Source: Gordonia sp. 'Campus' | GTDB lineage: Bacteria > Actinomycetota > Actinomycetes > Mycobacteriales > Mycobacteriaceae | Length of the DNA stretch: 64,000 nt | Assembly (NCBI RefSeq): GCF_022206305.1 | Contig: NZ_JAKOIW010000009.1 | Span: 3,893 to 67,892 of the forward strand | Direction of reading: 5' to 3' | In this document: positions 27,741 to 36,250 of the stretch, in pieces | Position numbering within the stretch: the first letter of the stretch is position 1 | Layout of the letters: each line of letters starts with the position of its first letter | The notes under the pieces: generated by a model | The model's database searches: none | Told to the model about the DNA's origin: nothing | The model's input: only the letters and a program-made list of their open reading frames with translations | Translations under genes and position numbers: made by a program

Positions 27741-28583
27741 ATGTCCTCCCCGTACGACCCGCCGCACCCGCAGAACGCCACGGCGTCGCGCCCTCCGGTT
27801 CCCGATTCCGTGTCCATCGCCGTCGAGTTGTGGGCGGTGGTGATCGTCGGGCAGATCGTGGCGTTGTTCGCGCAGACCGGCACGTTCGTCGACATGGTGC
27901 GCGACCAGGTTCGTACTGCCCCTCCGGAGGGCGTGTCGGCCGATCAGCTCGAGTTCATGACGTCGTCGGGCTTCGTGGTCGGCGTGCTGGTGGCGACGTC
28001 GGTGTTCCTCACCGCGATCACGGCGCTGGTCGTCTGGTTCACGCGCAAGGGCTACAACTGGGCTCGCATCGTGTTGTCGGCGATGGGTGTCTACGTGATG
28101 GTCAATCTGCTGTTCTCGCTGTTCGGGGACACGTCGCCGGCGTGGGCGATGATCCCGCTGGTGATCAGCGGTGTCGCCGCGCTCGGCGCGACCGTCCTGC
28201 TGATGCGCGGCGAGTCGGAGAAGTACTGCCGGGAGATGGCGACCGCGCGGAAACCGCAGCCGGTGCACCCGCCCGCGCCGCCTCACCCGTATCCCTACGG
28301 CCAGAACCCGTACGGCCAGAACCCATACGGCCACAACCCCTACGAGCAGAACCCCTACGGCCAGAACCCCAACACCCGAAGTCCGTACGGCCAGGACACG
28401 TACACCCAGAATCCGTACGGCCAGAGCCCGTATGAGTCGAGTCGTGCCGACGATGAGTCGAAGCGCGCCGCGGCCGCGGAGGACAGGCCGTATGGTGACA
28501 GCCACCATCGGAGCGGGGAAGATCGGAGCGGGGGCGCCGACCGCCATCCGGAGAACCACAGCGAAGGACCGAAGAACCAGTGA
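27741..28583 (+). CDS. Membrane protein with YGQNP repeats, function unknown
   Basis: A 280-residue protein with a Pro-rich N-terminus, four predicted membrane helices between residues about 20 and 150 (VELWAVVIVGQIVALFA, GVLVATSVFLTAITALVVWF, VLSAMGVYVMVNLLFSLF, MIPLVISGVAALGATVLLM), and a cytoplasmic or external tail. Within the tail, nine 5-residue units of the form YGQNP (residues 186-230) are followed by a His/Glu/Ser-rich end. The four-helix core resembles small actinobacterial membrane proteins downstream of hemB (Rv0513/Rv0514 region). It overlaps the next gene by four bases (GTGA). No enzymatic motif is visible. Confidence 0.8.
   Translation: MSSPYDPPHPQNATASRPPVPDSVSIAVELWAVVIVGQIVALFAQTGTFVDMVRDQVRTAPPEGVSADQLEFMTSSGFVVGVLVATSVFLTAITALVVWFTRKGYNWARIVLSAMGVYVMVNLLFSLFGDTSPAWAMIPLVISGVAALGATVLLMRGESEKYCREMATARKPQPVHPPAPPHPYPYGQNPYGQNPYGHNPYEQNPYGQNPNTRSPYGQDTYTQNPYGQSPYESSRADDESKRAAAAEDRPYGDSHHRSGEDRSGGADRHPENHSEGPKNQ
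28296..28430 (+). repeat. Tandem 15-bp coding repeat (YGQNP)n
   Basis: Nine consecutive 15-bp units of the pattern TACGGCCAGAACCCS lie in the C-terminal tail of the membrane protein. The sixth is the most diverged. The repeat encodes a Tyr/Gln/Asn-rich, prion-like low-complexity stretch. Unit number can change without breaking the frame. Confidence 0.88.
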
Positions 28584-29038
28584 CCAGTCCCGACCCGGCG
28601 CAGCGACCGAAACTCGTCGTCTGGGCCTACCGCTGTTGGCTCGTGTCCGGTTCGCTGCTGGTGGCGCTCGGCGCGCTCGTCATCGTCCTGTCGGCGCTCG
28701 ACGACTCGGGCACGGTCGCGTCCGGTGTGCTCGGCGCGATGGTGGCGGTCGTCGGCGTCGCGTTCATCCTGCTGGGCAGCAAGGCGTTCACCGGCGACGC
28801 GAGATGGCGGTCCTCGTTGTCCGCGCTGACCCTCGTCGTCGTCGCGATGCTGTTGTTTCTCAGCGTCGGGCTCGGGTCCCCGGTGTTCGCGCTCGCGCTG
28901 ATCGCGGGGATCATCGGTCTGTTCGGTTCGTTGCTCGCCTACCGGCCGCCGTCGGAGACCTGGTACACGGGTAAGGCCCCCGAACCCGAGAAGCACGCCG
29001 AACCCAAGAACCGATCCGGGCGCAAGAAGCGATCGTGA
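28580..29038 (+). CDS. Small integral membrane protein, function unknown
   Basis: A 152-residue protein with four hydrophobic helices (about 12-33, 48-66, 77-95, 99-117), followed by a Lys/Arg/Pro-rich cytoplasmic tail ending in NRSGRKKRS. It starts with GTG 28580 overlapping the stop of the YGQNP protein gene and is overlapped in turn by the next GTG. The three genes form a tightly coupled unit after hemB. I do not recognise the family. Confidence 0.75.
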   Translation: MTSPDPAQRPKLVVWAYRCWLVSGSLLVALGALVIVLSALDDSGTVASGVLGAMVAVVGVAFILLGSKAFTGDARWRSSLSALTLVVVAMLLFLSVGLGSPVFALALIAGIIGLFGSLLAYRPPSETWYTGKAPEPEKHAEPKNRSGRKKRS

Positions 29039-29604
29039 GCGACGAGACGCCGGACGCCACAGGGCCGGAGGACGAGGCACCCGTCGGCGAGACCCTGTTC
29101 TACGAACCCGGCGGCAGTTGGTGGGTGGTGCTCATCGGCCCGCTCCTGGTCGGCGGGGTCCTCGCCGTGGAGATCGCGGGTCCCGGGCAGGTGCACTGGC
29201 CGGTGCTGGCGATCTTCTTCGTGATCCTGCTCGGCTTCTCGGTCGTGCAGGTGTCGGCGGCACGCCGCCACGTCAGCGTCGAGCTCACCGAGACCACCCT
29301 CCGGCAGGGGGCGGTGACCATCCCGCTCTCCGACATCGAGAAGGTCTTCCCGCCCAATCACGGTGCTGCCCCCGAGGATTGGGAGAGTGCGTCGGCCCTG
29401 GGCGAACTGCACGGCGTGCCGCGCCGCCGGAAGGGTATCGGGGTGGAGCTGACGACGGGCACGCTCGCGCAGGCGTGGGCTCGCGACATCGAACGATTCC
29501 GCAGCGAGCTCACCCAGGCCCATGAGGCGGTGCGCATGGGGTTGCCGCCCCGGTCGTCGAAGCGCTCGACCACCGAGGCGGAGTCTCAGGACGAGACCGA
29601 GTGA
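29035..29604 (+). CDS. DUF3093-like membrane protein
   Basis: A 189-residue protein. After an acidic 20-residue head it has two close membrane helices (SWWVVLIGPLLVGGVLAVEI and WPVLAIFFVILLGFSVVQV) and then a cytoplasmic beta-rich domain (HVSVELTETTLRQGAVTIPLSDIEKVF). This layout fits the actinobacterial DUF3093 family, which has a PH-like soluble part; no function is known. GTG 29035 overlaps the previous stop. Its 3' end overlaps the convergent catalase-fold gene by 19 bp. Confidence 0.75.
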   Translation: MSDETPDATGPEDEAPVGETLFYEPGGSWWVVLIGPLLVGGVLAVEIAGPGQVHWPVLAIFFVILLGFSVVQVSAARRHVSVELTETTLRQGAVTIPLSDIEKVFPPNHGAAPEDWESASALGELHGVPRRRKGIGVELTTGTLAQAWARDIERFRSELTQAHEAVRMGLPPRSSKRSTTEAESQDETE

Positions 29605-30290
29605 CGTCCGGTCCTGCTGTCGCGGTAGGCGCGGCGGCGTAGGTCACCGAGCCACGACGGCGCGAACTCGACGCTCTCGGGCCGGTGCAGGATCGGGTCG
29701 AAGTCGACGTCGAGCCCGGTGAGGACGTGGTCGAGTTCGATGCGGACGACGGGGACGAACCGTCCGGCGCCCGCTTCCAGCACGATCACGATGGGCTTGT
29801 TCTGGCGCAAGCGCGCGGCCAGGTCCTCGATCGACAGACCCGACGATTCGGCCGGCTCGACGATGCGCGCACGAATCCAATAGAGGTCGCCGTCGTACCG
29901 GTACGGCGTCAGGCTGGACACCGCGGTGGCCCAGTGCGTCGTCGGGAGCGGCACGGGCAGGCGGCCGGCCAGCGGGGCCGGACCCGCGAGTAGCAGATCC
30001 CAGGCGCCGGTCGCATTGGTCGACGGTGAGACACCGCCCCCGCCGACGGTGCCCTGATCGGTCGCCGGGAAGCGGATCGCCAACCCGACGATGTCGGGCA
30101 GCCCGCCGGGGGTGCCGATCCCCTTGGACACGCGCACCGACACCGGGCCGCTGCGGAAGGGGAGTGGGTGGTCTGCGGACACCGAGGCACGGCCGCCGCA
30201 CAGCAGACCATCGGGATGGAACACGCGTGCGTGCCGTAGCGCGCCGAGCCATCTGAACGGGGTCGTGATGAGGTCGGGAATTGAGCTCAT
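29586..30290 (-). CDS. Catalase-fold protein, catalytic function uncertain
   Basis: A 234-residue protein with the outline of the heme-catalase core: RHARVFHPDGLLCGGRASV corresponds to the distal-histidine strand, VRVSKGIGTPGGLPDIVGLAIRFP to the conserved Ser/Asp strand, and DLLLAGPAP and YRYDGDLYWIRARI to later barrel strands. It is half the length of true catalases and has no clear proximal RxxxY helix, so heme peroxidase activity is doubtful. Such genes are often annotated as catalase-like or, loosely, phosphodiesterase. It starts with ATG 30290, lies directly downstream of the manganese catalase gene on the same strand and is separated from it by a hairpin. The pairing suggests a shared peroxide context. 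Confidence 0.6.
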   Translation of the reverse strand: MSSIPDLITTPFRWLGALRHARVFHPDGLLCGGRASVSADHPLPFRSGPVSVRVSKGIGTPGGLPDIVGLAIRFPATDQGTVGGGGVSPSTNATGAWDLLLAGPAPLAGRLPVPLPTTHWATAVSSLTPYRYDGDLYWIRARIVEPAESSGLSIEDLAARLRQNKPIVIVLEAGAGRFVPVVRIELDHVLTGLDVDFDPILHRPESVEFAPSWLGDLRRRAYRDSRTGRHSVSS

Positions 30291-30321
30291 GAAAACTCCG
30301 GTGATCGAGTGGATGCACACG

Positions 30322-30358
30322 CGCCCGGTGGCGAACCTCGTCGGTTCGCCACCGGGCG
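30322..30358 (-). terminator. Hairpin between Mn-catalase and catalase-fold genes
   Basis: Perfect 15-bp arms (30322-30336 and 30344-30358) with a 7-base loop lie 25 bp past the manganese catalase stop. It is likely a terminator or attenuator that limits read-through into the catalase-fold gene. Confidence 0.7.
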
Positions 30359-30382
30359 GCGTGCGGGGAGCAACGTGCCGGT

Positions 30383-31297
30383 CTATCCGGTCGGGTCCGG
30401 ATCGACAGCGTCCTTGATCTTGCCGATGACGCCCTTCTCCGTGCCCAACTGCGGCTTCTGGGGGGTGCCCATCGCGCCGTCGTAGGTGGCGTAGAGCTTG
30501 GGGTCCGGCGGCGGGCCGGACTGCCGGTCGCCGAGCGGCTGCGGGTCGGCGAGGAACTTGAACTCGTGCGCTCCGTCGGGGGTGGGGCCGCTGGCCCAGC
30601 CGCCCTTGTTGGAGTCCTCCCCGTCGGAGAGATGCCACAGGGTGCTGGCGTGCTCGCTGTACTCCTCGTCGAAGAGGTCGTCGGGGGCGATGGTGCCCTC
30701 CAGCCCGTCCTCCTTGAGCTCCTCGATGCCCTTGAGCCACAGGTTCTGGTGGAACGTGTCGCGTGCGAGATTGAACCGCAGCATGGCCTTCACGCCCGGA
30801 TCGTCGGTCATGTGCCACAGGCGCGCGGTCTGCACGCGACCCTGGGCCTCCGCGGTCACGTTCGCGTGGAAGTCGGCCAGCAGGTTTCCGCTGTGGGTGA
30901 TGTACCCGCTGTTCCACGGCACGCCGTTGCTGTCGGCGAGACGCGGTCCGCCGCCGGCGAAGATGGCCTGGGTCGGGTCGGTGCCGCCCAGAACCGCGGC
31001 GACGACCGGGTCGCCGAGGGCGTTGGCCGTCGAGTCGGTGACCGGCGCACCTTCGAGCAGGCGCGCGACCATGGTGGCGATCATCTCCACGTGACCGATC
31101 TCCTCGGTCGCGATGTCCATGATCATGTCCTTGTACTTGCCCTTCATGCGGCAGTTCCAGCCCTGCATGAGGTACTGCATCGTGACGGTCATCTCGCCGT
31201 AGGCACCGCCGAGCAATTCTTGGAGCTTGCGGGCGTAGATGGGATCCGGCTTCTCCGGCTTGACGTCGAACTGCATGTAATCGGTATGGCGGAACAT
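30383..31297 (-). CDS. Manganese (non-heme) catalase
   Basis: A 304-residue ferritin-fold enzyme that dismutates hydrogen peroxide at a di-manganese site. The helices GAYGEMTVTMQYLMQGWNCRMKGKYKDM and DIATEEIGHVEMIATMVA carry the Glu/His metal ligands of the first half, and LRFNLARDTFHQNLWLKGIEEL those of the second. The extended C-terminal tail (SDGEDSNKGGWASGPTPDGAHEFKFL) wraps subunits in known structures. Length matches the family. ATG 31297 is preceded by GAGGGG. The gene precedes the catalase-fold gene in the same direction. Confidence 0.93.
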   Translation of the reverse strand: MFRHTDYMQFDVKPEKPDPIYARKLQELLGGAYGEMTVTMQYLMQGWNCRMKGKYKDMIMDIATEEIGHVEMIATMVARLLEGAPVTDSTANALGDPVVAAVLGGTDPTQAIFAGGGPRLADSNGVPWNSGYITHSGNLLADFHANVTAEAQGRVQTARLWHMTDDPGVKAMLRFNLARDTFHQNLWLKGIEELKEDGLEGTIAPDDLFDEEYSEHASTLWHLSDGEDSNKGGWASGPTPDGAHEFKFLADPQPLGDRQSGPPPDPKLYATYDGAMGTPQKPQLGTEKGVIGKIKDAVDPDPTG

Positions 31298-31564
31298 GTA
31301 TTCCCCTCACAGATCGGATCGAGTCGCTCGTCGGCAGAGTGTGTTACGGCGCGCAAGAGATTGCGCTGCAGCGCTTCCGCGGATCGACGGGCCGTGGTGG
31401 ACGGTTCGGGTGGGACGGATCGCGATGCCGGCCTGACCGGACGCGAGACCTGCGCGATCTCGTCGTGCGTCGCGGCGTGGTCTTCACTGCGGCGTCGGCG
31501 GCAGTATGCCCGGGATGACACGGTTCAAACCCCGGTGTCCGCTCGGGGTGGTCCGGATGCAGAA
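31298..31564. other. Intergenic region upstream of the Mn-catalase gene
   Basis: With the adjoining terminator, 326 bp separate the catalase start from the 3' end of the acyl-CoA oxidase-like gene. No convincing gene is present. It must contain the catalase promoter, but I could not pick out a clear -10/-35 or regulator box. Confidence 0.5.
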
Positions 31565-31606
31565 CGGGCGCGACCCGACTGCGATGTTGCAGTCGGGTCG
31601 CGCCCG
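31565..31606 (-). terminator. Terminator of the acyl-CoA oxidase-like gene
   Basis: An 18-bp perfect stem (31565-31582 with 31589-31606) and a 6-base loop lie 17 bp beyond the stop codon at 31624 in the minus direction. Confidence 0.8.
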
Positions 31607-31623
31607 GTGGGGACTGGGGAAGA

Positions 31624-33717
31624 TCAGCCGTTGGAGAGCATCGGTGCCCGCAGCAATTCCTCGGGGACGCCGAAGGCGTCGACCAGCGACCGCGCGTGCG
31701 GCCGCAGGTCCTGGCACAGCTCGTTGACGCCGCGGCGGATGGCCTTGGCGCGTTCGACCGAGATGTGCCGGTGCATCAGGAACCACGAGAGGTCGTCCTC
31801 GAGCGCGGAGTACACGAACAGATCGCACACCTTGCCCAGAAGCTCTGCGGCCGAACGTGAATCGCAGGTCTCGATGGCTTCGACGAAGGCCTCGAGCACC
31901 ACCCGCTCGATGTGCGCGTGACCCACACGCAGCAGGTGATCCTGTGCGTTGTTGAAGACCTCGAAGGCGTCGTTGTCGTCGTCCATCGCCCGACGCAGTC
32001 GTTGCGCGCACGTGCGGACCAGGTGGTCCTCGCGATTGCGGAACAACCGGATCTGAGTACTGCGGTCGGTCAGTGCCGACTTCTCGGTGTCCTCGTCCGA
32101 GCCGTCGAGCAGGGTCTGCACGACCTGGCGCACCGCGGTCTTCTCGGCGACGACGTCGCGTGCCATGCCGGCGATGAACCGGACCCAGCCGCCCGCGGAC
32201 AGCCCCTGCACGTCTTCGGAGTAGGCCGACAGCAGTTCCTTGGCGATCAGCTGCGTCATGATCGTGTTGTCGCCCTCGAAGGTGGTGAACACGTCGATGT
32301 CGCCGCGCATGATCGAGAGCTGGTTCTCGTCGAGATACCCAGCGCCGCCGCAGGCCTCACGGCTGACGTTGATCGCGTGGGAGGCATGCCAGGTGGCGTA
32401 GGCCTTGAGGCCCGCGGCCTGTCCCTCGAGCTGGCGCTGGCGCCCGGCGTCGGAATCGTCGGGTGCGACCGACTGCACCTCGTGCAGTTCGGCGACGATC
32501 TCGTTCTGCGCGAACCCGATCGCATACGACTTGGCGATGAGCGGCAACAGCTTTCGCTGGTGGCCCAGGTAATCCATCACCGTGATCTCGTCGGTGCCGT
32601 CGGGTGCCTCGAACTGCTTGCGGATGAGTCCGTAGCGGGTCGCGAGCGCGAGCGCCTTGCGGCCTGCGGCGCCCGCGGTCGCGGCGACGCTGACCCGGCC
32701 GCGGATCAGTGTGCCGAGCATGGTGAAGAAGCGGCGGTTGGTGTTCTCGATGGGGGAGCTGTACGTGCCGTCCTCGGCGACGTCGGCGTACCGGTTGAGG
32801 AGGTTCTCCGCCGGGATGCGGACGTTGTCGAACATGATGCGGCCGTTGTCGACTCCGGCCAGACCGCCCTTGTAACCGCAGTCGCTGGTGGTGACGCCGG
32901 GCAGGTCGTTGCCGTCCTCGTCGCGGATGGGGACCACGAAACAGTGCACGCCACGACCCTCGGGCTCCTCGCCCGGCCCGCCGGTGACGAGCTGTGCGAA
33001 CACGGCCGCGAAGCGTGCGTGTTCCGCCGCTCCACCGATGTAGTCCTTGCGCGACGACGGAGTCGGGGAGTGCACCACGAATTCACGGGCATCGCGGTCA
33101 TAGGTGGCGGTGGTCTCGACCGCCTGCACGTTGGAGCCGTGGCCGGTCTCGGTCATCGCGAAACAACCGAGCACGTCGAGGTCGATGATCCCCGGCACGT
33201 ACTTCTCATGATGCCGCTTGGTGCCCAGGTTCTCGACGGCACCGCCGAAGAGTCCCCACTGCACGCCGGCCTTGACCATCAGCGACAGATCGGCGTAACC
33301 GAGCATCTCGATCGCGGTGATCGATGCACCGATGTCGCCCGTTCCGCCGTGGTCGGAGGCGAATCCCGCGGCGGCGAACCCCTGCGACGCGAGTTCGCGC
33401 ATCACCTCGAGGGTGTGCGCGCGGGCTTCGTCGAGAGTGCGGGACGGGTCCGGCAGCAGATCGGCGCGATTGGAGTTCTCGCGCACCGTGTCCCTCGTGG
33501 CGCGCCAGTGGCCGTCGAGGACGAAGCGCAGGTTGTCGACGAGTAGGGCCCGCTCCTCCGCCGACAACTCACCGTCGGCGGACACGTCCGCGGGGGCGAC
33601 CGGATCGTCGATGGTGGGCTCGGTGGCGATGGGGGTGGGACTCGTCGTCGACGGAGTCTTCTCGTCCGAACTCTTCTCGGCCGGAGTCTTCTCGGAGGGA
33701 GCGGTGGGGGTTGCCAT
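31624..33717 (-). CDS. Long acyl-CoA dehydrogenase/oxidase-family protein
   Basis: A 697-residue flavoprotein, longer than a normal acyl-CoA dehydrogenase (about 380-400). A 55-residue Thr/Pro/Glu/Lys disordered head is followed by the N-terminal helical domain, the FAD-binding strands (LGCFAMTETGHGSNVQAVETTATYD, FDNVRIPAENLLNRY), the C-terminal helical domain, and an extra 150-residue helical region reminiscent of peroxisomal acyl-CoA oxidases. REACGGAGYL and FTTFEGDNTIMTQLIAKELL are oxidase-type motifs. It probably oxidises acyl-CoA thioesters with FAD. ATG 33717 has GGTGGAG upstream. It is divergent from a TetR regulator that may control it. Confidence 0.86.
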   Translation of the reverse strand: MATPTAPSEKTPAEKSSDEKTPSTTSPTPIATEPTIDDPVAPADVSADGELSAEERALLVDNLRFVLDGHWRATRDTVRENSNRADLLPDPSRTLDEARAHTLEVMRELASQGFAAAGFASDHGGTGDIGASITAIEMLGYADLSLMVKAGVQWGLFGGAVENLGTKRHHEKYVPGIIDLDVLGCFAMTETGHGSNVQAVETTATYDRDAREFVVHSPTPSSRKDYIGGAAEHARFAAVFAQLVTGGPGEEPEGRGVHCFVVPIRDEDGNDLPGVTTSDCGYKGGLAGVDNGRIMFDNVRIPAENLLNRYADVAEDGTYSSPIENTNRRFFTMLGTLIRGRVSVAATAGAAGRKALALATRYGLIRKQFEAPDGTDEITVMDYLGHQRKLLPLIAKSYAIGFAQNEIVAELHEVQSVAPDDSDAGRQRQLEGQAAGLKAYATWHASHAINVSREACGGAGYLDENQLSIMRGDIDVFTTFEGDNTIMTQLIAKELLSAYSEDVQGLSAGGWVRFIAGMARDVVAEKTAVRQVVQTLLDGSDEDTEKSALTDRSTQIRLFRNREDHLVRTCAQRLRRAMDDDNDAFEVFNNAQDHLLRVGHAHIERVVLEAFVEAIETCDSRSAAELLGKVCDLFVYSALEDDLSWFLMHRHISVERAKAIRRGVNELCQDLRPHARSLVDAFGVPEELLRAPMLSNG

Positions 33718-33874
33718 GGCTCCACCGTACGTAGTGACCCGGCGTCGGAACTAGCTTTTGTGGCGCCTGCTACTGACGAGTAATGATCGCCATCCGATGT
33801 ACGGGTCGGCGCCGAACCGCCTTCTCGGGGCCGGTCTGCCGGCCGCTGCGCCGCGGTGTGGTGATACTTGACCC

Positions 33875-34558
33875 ATGTCAGTCGCGGATACCGACCCGGC
33901 CGCCTTCCGGATGCGCGTCGTCGCCGAGTCGATCCGGTTGTTCAGCGAGAACGGTTACGAGTCGACCACCGTCGACCAGCTCGCGGCCGCCGCGGGGATG
34001 TCCCGGCGCACGTTCTTCCGGCAGTTCGGGTCCAAGGAGGACGTGATCTTCGCCGACCACGAGTCGCTGCTGGCCCAGGTCGGGGAGCGCCTCGCGGCCG
34101 ACACCGGTGACCCGTGGCCGGCGGTGTGCGCGGCGGCCGAGCTGGTCTTCGGGCACTTCGTGCGGGACCGGGACCTCGCGGTGCGTCGCGCGCAGGTGGT
34201 GCAGGAGGTCCCGGCGTTGCGGGATCGGGAACTGGTCACCACCTACCGCTACCAGGGCGCATTCGAGGATTTCCTCCGTCGTCGACTGCCCGACGAGAGC
34301 CCGGTGCACGTCGTCGCCTACGTCGCGGCGGTCACGGGCACCCACAACTACCTGCTCCGCCAGATGATCCGAGGCGACGCCGATGCGACCCTGGCGCGTC
34401 TGCGCGTAGAGCTCTCCCGAGTGGCGGTGGCACTCGGTGCCGAGGATGGGCACCCGCGGGTCGAACCGGACAGACGGGTCACCGTCGTCACCTATCCGGC
34501 CGGGACATCGCCGACGGAAGTCGCACGTCGCGTGGCCGAATCGCTGAGCGATGACTGA
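33875..34558 (+). CDS. TetR-family transcriptional regulator
   Basis: A 227-residue regulator with a TetR helix-turn-helix at residues about 12-58 (RVVAESIRLFSENGYESTTV, AAAAGMSRRTFFRQFGSKEDVIFADHE) and a helical ligand domain. The RTFFRQFGSKED wing belongs to a common actinobacterial subgroup. Divergently placed from the long acyl-CoA dehydrogenase gene (157 bp apart) and followed by a second acyl-CoA dehydrogenase gene, it probably senses an acyl-CoA. No operator is obvious by eye. A region of 180 bp without a gene follows it. Confidence 0.88.
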   Translation: MSVADTDPAAFRMRVVAESIRLFSENGYESTTVDQLAAAAGMSRRTFFRQFGSKEDVIFADHESLLAQVGERLAADTGDPWPAVCAAAELVFGHFVRDRDLAVRRAQVVQEVPALRDRELVTTYRYQGAFEDFLRRRLPDESPVHVVAYVAAVTGTHNYLLRQMIRGDADATLARLRVELSRVAVALGAEDGHPRVEPDRRVTVVTYPAGTSPTEVARRVAESLSDD

Positions 34559-34740
34559 CCCGGCGGGCGGCCGTGGGACACGGGCCGCGGATTCGTGGAC
34601 AATCGGACGAGCAAGCCCCATGCGCATTGACATGGCACTGAGTGCCGTGGTGCACTGGTCGTCAACATCTGCCGGTACACGCGTGCCGGGAACGAGCAGG
34701 GACCCACAAGCTGGCACCGCAGGTGCCGTGAGGAGTTGTC

Positions 34741-35904
34741 ATGGGCTACGGAAATCCCGACTTCAACGTCTTCGAACTCCCGGAGGAGCATCTGGCGCTG
34801 CGTGATGCGATCCGCGCTCTCTCGGAGAAGGAGATCGAGCCGCACGCCGCGGACGTCGACGAGAACTCACGGTTCCCGCAGGAAGCCCTCGACGCGCTGG
34901 TCGCATCCGGATTCAACGCCATCCACGTGCCCGAGGAGTACGGCGGCCAGGGCGGCGACTCCATCGCGGCATGCATCGTCATCGAAGAGGTCGCCCGTGT
35001 CGACGCGTCGTCGTCGCTGATCCCGGCCGTCAACAAGCTCGGCACCATGGGCCTGATCCTCAACGGCTCCGAGGAACTCAAGCAGCAGGTGCTGCCGTCC
35101 ATCGCCTCCGGCGAGGCGATGGCGTCGTACGCACTGTCCGAACGTGAGGCCGGCTCCGACGCCGCGGGTATGAAGACCCGCGCACGCAAGGACGGCAACA
35201 ACTGGGTCCTCAACGGCACCAAGTGCTGGATCACCAACGGCGGCAAGTCGTCCTGGTACACCGTGATGGCCGTGACAGACGCCGACAAGAAGGCCAACGG
35301 CATCTCGGCGTTCATGGTCCACAAGGACGATCCCGGCTTCACCGTCGGACCGCTGGAGAAGAAGCTCGGTATCAAGGGGTCGCCCACCGCGGAGCTGTAC
35401 TTCGAGGACTGCACCATCCCGCTCGACCGCATCATCGGCGACGAGGGCACCGGCTTCAAGACCGCGCTGCAGACCCTTGACCACACCCGCCCGACCATCG
35501 GCGCGCAGGCCGTCGGCATCGCGCAGGGCGCGCTCGACCAGGCGATCGCATATGTCAAGGACCGCAAGCAGTTCGGCAAGCCGATCAGCTCGTTCCAGGG
35601 CGTCGAGTTCATGATCGCCGACATGGCGATGAAGGTCGAGGCCGCGCGCCTCATGGTCTACACCTCGGCCGCCCGCGCCGAGCGTGGCGAGAAGAACCTG
35701 GGCTTCATCTCCTCGGCGTCGAAGTGCTTCGCCTCCGATGTCGCGATGGAGGTCACCACCGACGCCGTGCAGCTCTTCGGCGGCGCCGGCTACACCCGCG
35801 ACTTCCCGGTCGAGCGCATGATGCGCGACGCCAAGATCACCCAGATCTACGAGGGCACCAACCAGATCCAGCGTGTCGTCATGAGCCGCGCGCTGCTCCG
35901 CTGA
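34741..35904 (+). CDS. Acyl-CoA dehydrogenase (FadE25-like)
   Basis: A 387-residue homotetrameric FAD enzyme introducing the alpha-beta double bond in acyl-CoA. The motifs MASYALSEREAGSDAAGMKT (FAD/substrate), WITNGGKSSWYTVMAVT, the catalytic-glutamate region in the C-terminal domain (GGAGYTRDFPVERMMRDAKITQIYEGTNQIQRVV) and the typical length match the FadE25 class of short/branched-chain dehydrogenases. ATG 34741 has TGAGGAG 6 bases upstream. It ends with a TTCG-tetraloop terminator. Confidence 0.95.
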   Translation: MGYGNPDFNVFELPEEHLALRDAIRALSEKEIEPHAADVDENSRFPQEALDALVASGFNAIHVPEEYGGQGGDSIAACIVIEEVARVDASSSLIPAVNKLGTMGLILNGSEELKQQVLPSIASGEAMASYALSEREAGSDAAGMKTRARKDGNNWVLNGTKCWITNGGKSSWYTVMAVTDADKKANGISAFMVHKDDPGFTVGPLEKKLGIKGSPTAELYFEDCTIPLDRIIGDEGTGFKTALQTLDHTRPTIGAQAVGIAQGALDQAIAYVKDRKQFGKPISSFQGVEFMIADMAMKVEAARLMVYTSAARAERGEKNLGFISSASKCFASDVAMEVTTDAVQLFGGAGYTRDFPVERMMRDAKITQIYEGTNQIQRVVMSRALLR

Positions 35905-35923
35905 TCGCTTTCCCTCTCACAGG

Positions 35924-35960
35924 TTCGCCCCGTCGGCTTCGGCCGGCGGGGCGAATTGCT
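35924..35960 (+). terminator. fadE terminator with TTCG tetraloop
   Basis: A 14-bp stem (35924-35937 with 35942-35955, including one G-T pair) is closed by a TTCG loop and followed by TTGCTTTT. It is a strong intrinsic terminator 20 bp after the stop. Confidence 0.9.
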
Positions 35961-35985
35961 TTTGCGCGGTGCTGTTCCCGGGGCC

Positions 35986-36153
35986 GTCGACCGTGCGTCG
36001 GTTTTCGTCGACTGTGCGTCGAATCGCGTCGACTGTGCGTCGAATCGCGTCGACTGTGCGTCGGTTTTCGTCGACTGTGCGTCGATTCCCGTCGACCGTG
36101 CGTTGATTTCCGTTGATCGTGCGTCGGTTTTCGTCGAGTGTGCGTGTGGTCCG
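35986..36153 (-). repeat. Array of eight tandem 21-bp repeats (left of nuclease gene)
   Basis: Eight contiguous 21-bp units begin GTCGACYGTGCGTCG on the + strand and end in six variable bases (GTTTTC, AATCGC, ATTCCC). Read on the minus strand they are the same repeat as at 37156-37320 and 39749-39889. No spacers separate the units. The array starts 31 bp after the fadE terminator and ends about 100 bp before the nuclease-like gene. Confidence 0.92.
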
Positions 36154-36250
36154 GTGCGGAACGCGGTCCGAACGACCTCGGCATACCTTCGTGGCCACGT
36201 TCGTACCGGGTAGATGAAACCACGATGGCGTCCGCTGCGTCCGAGTCTGT

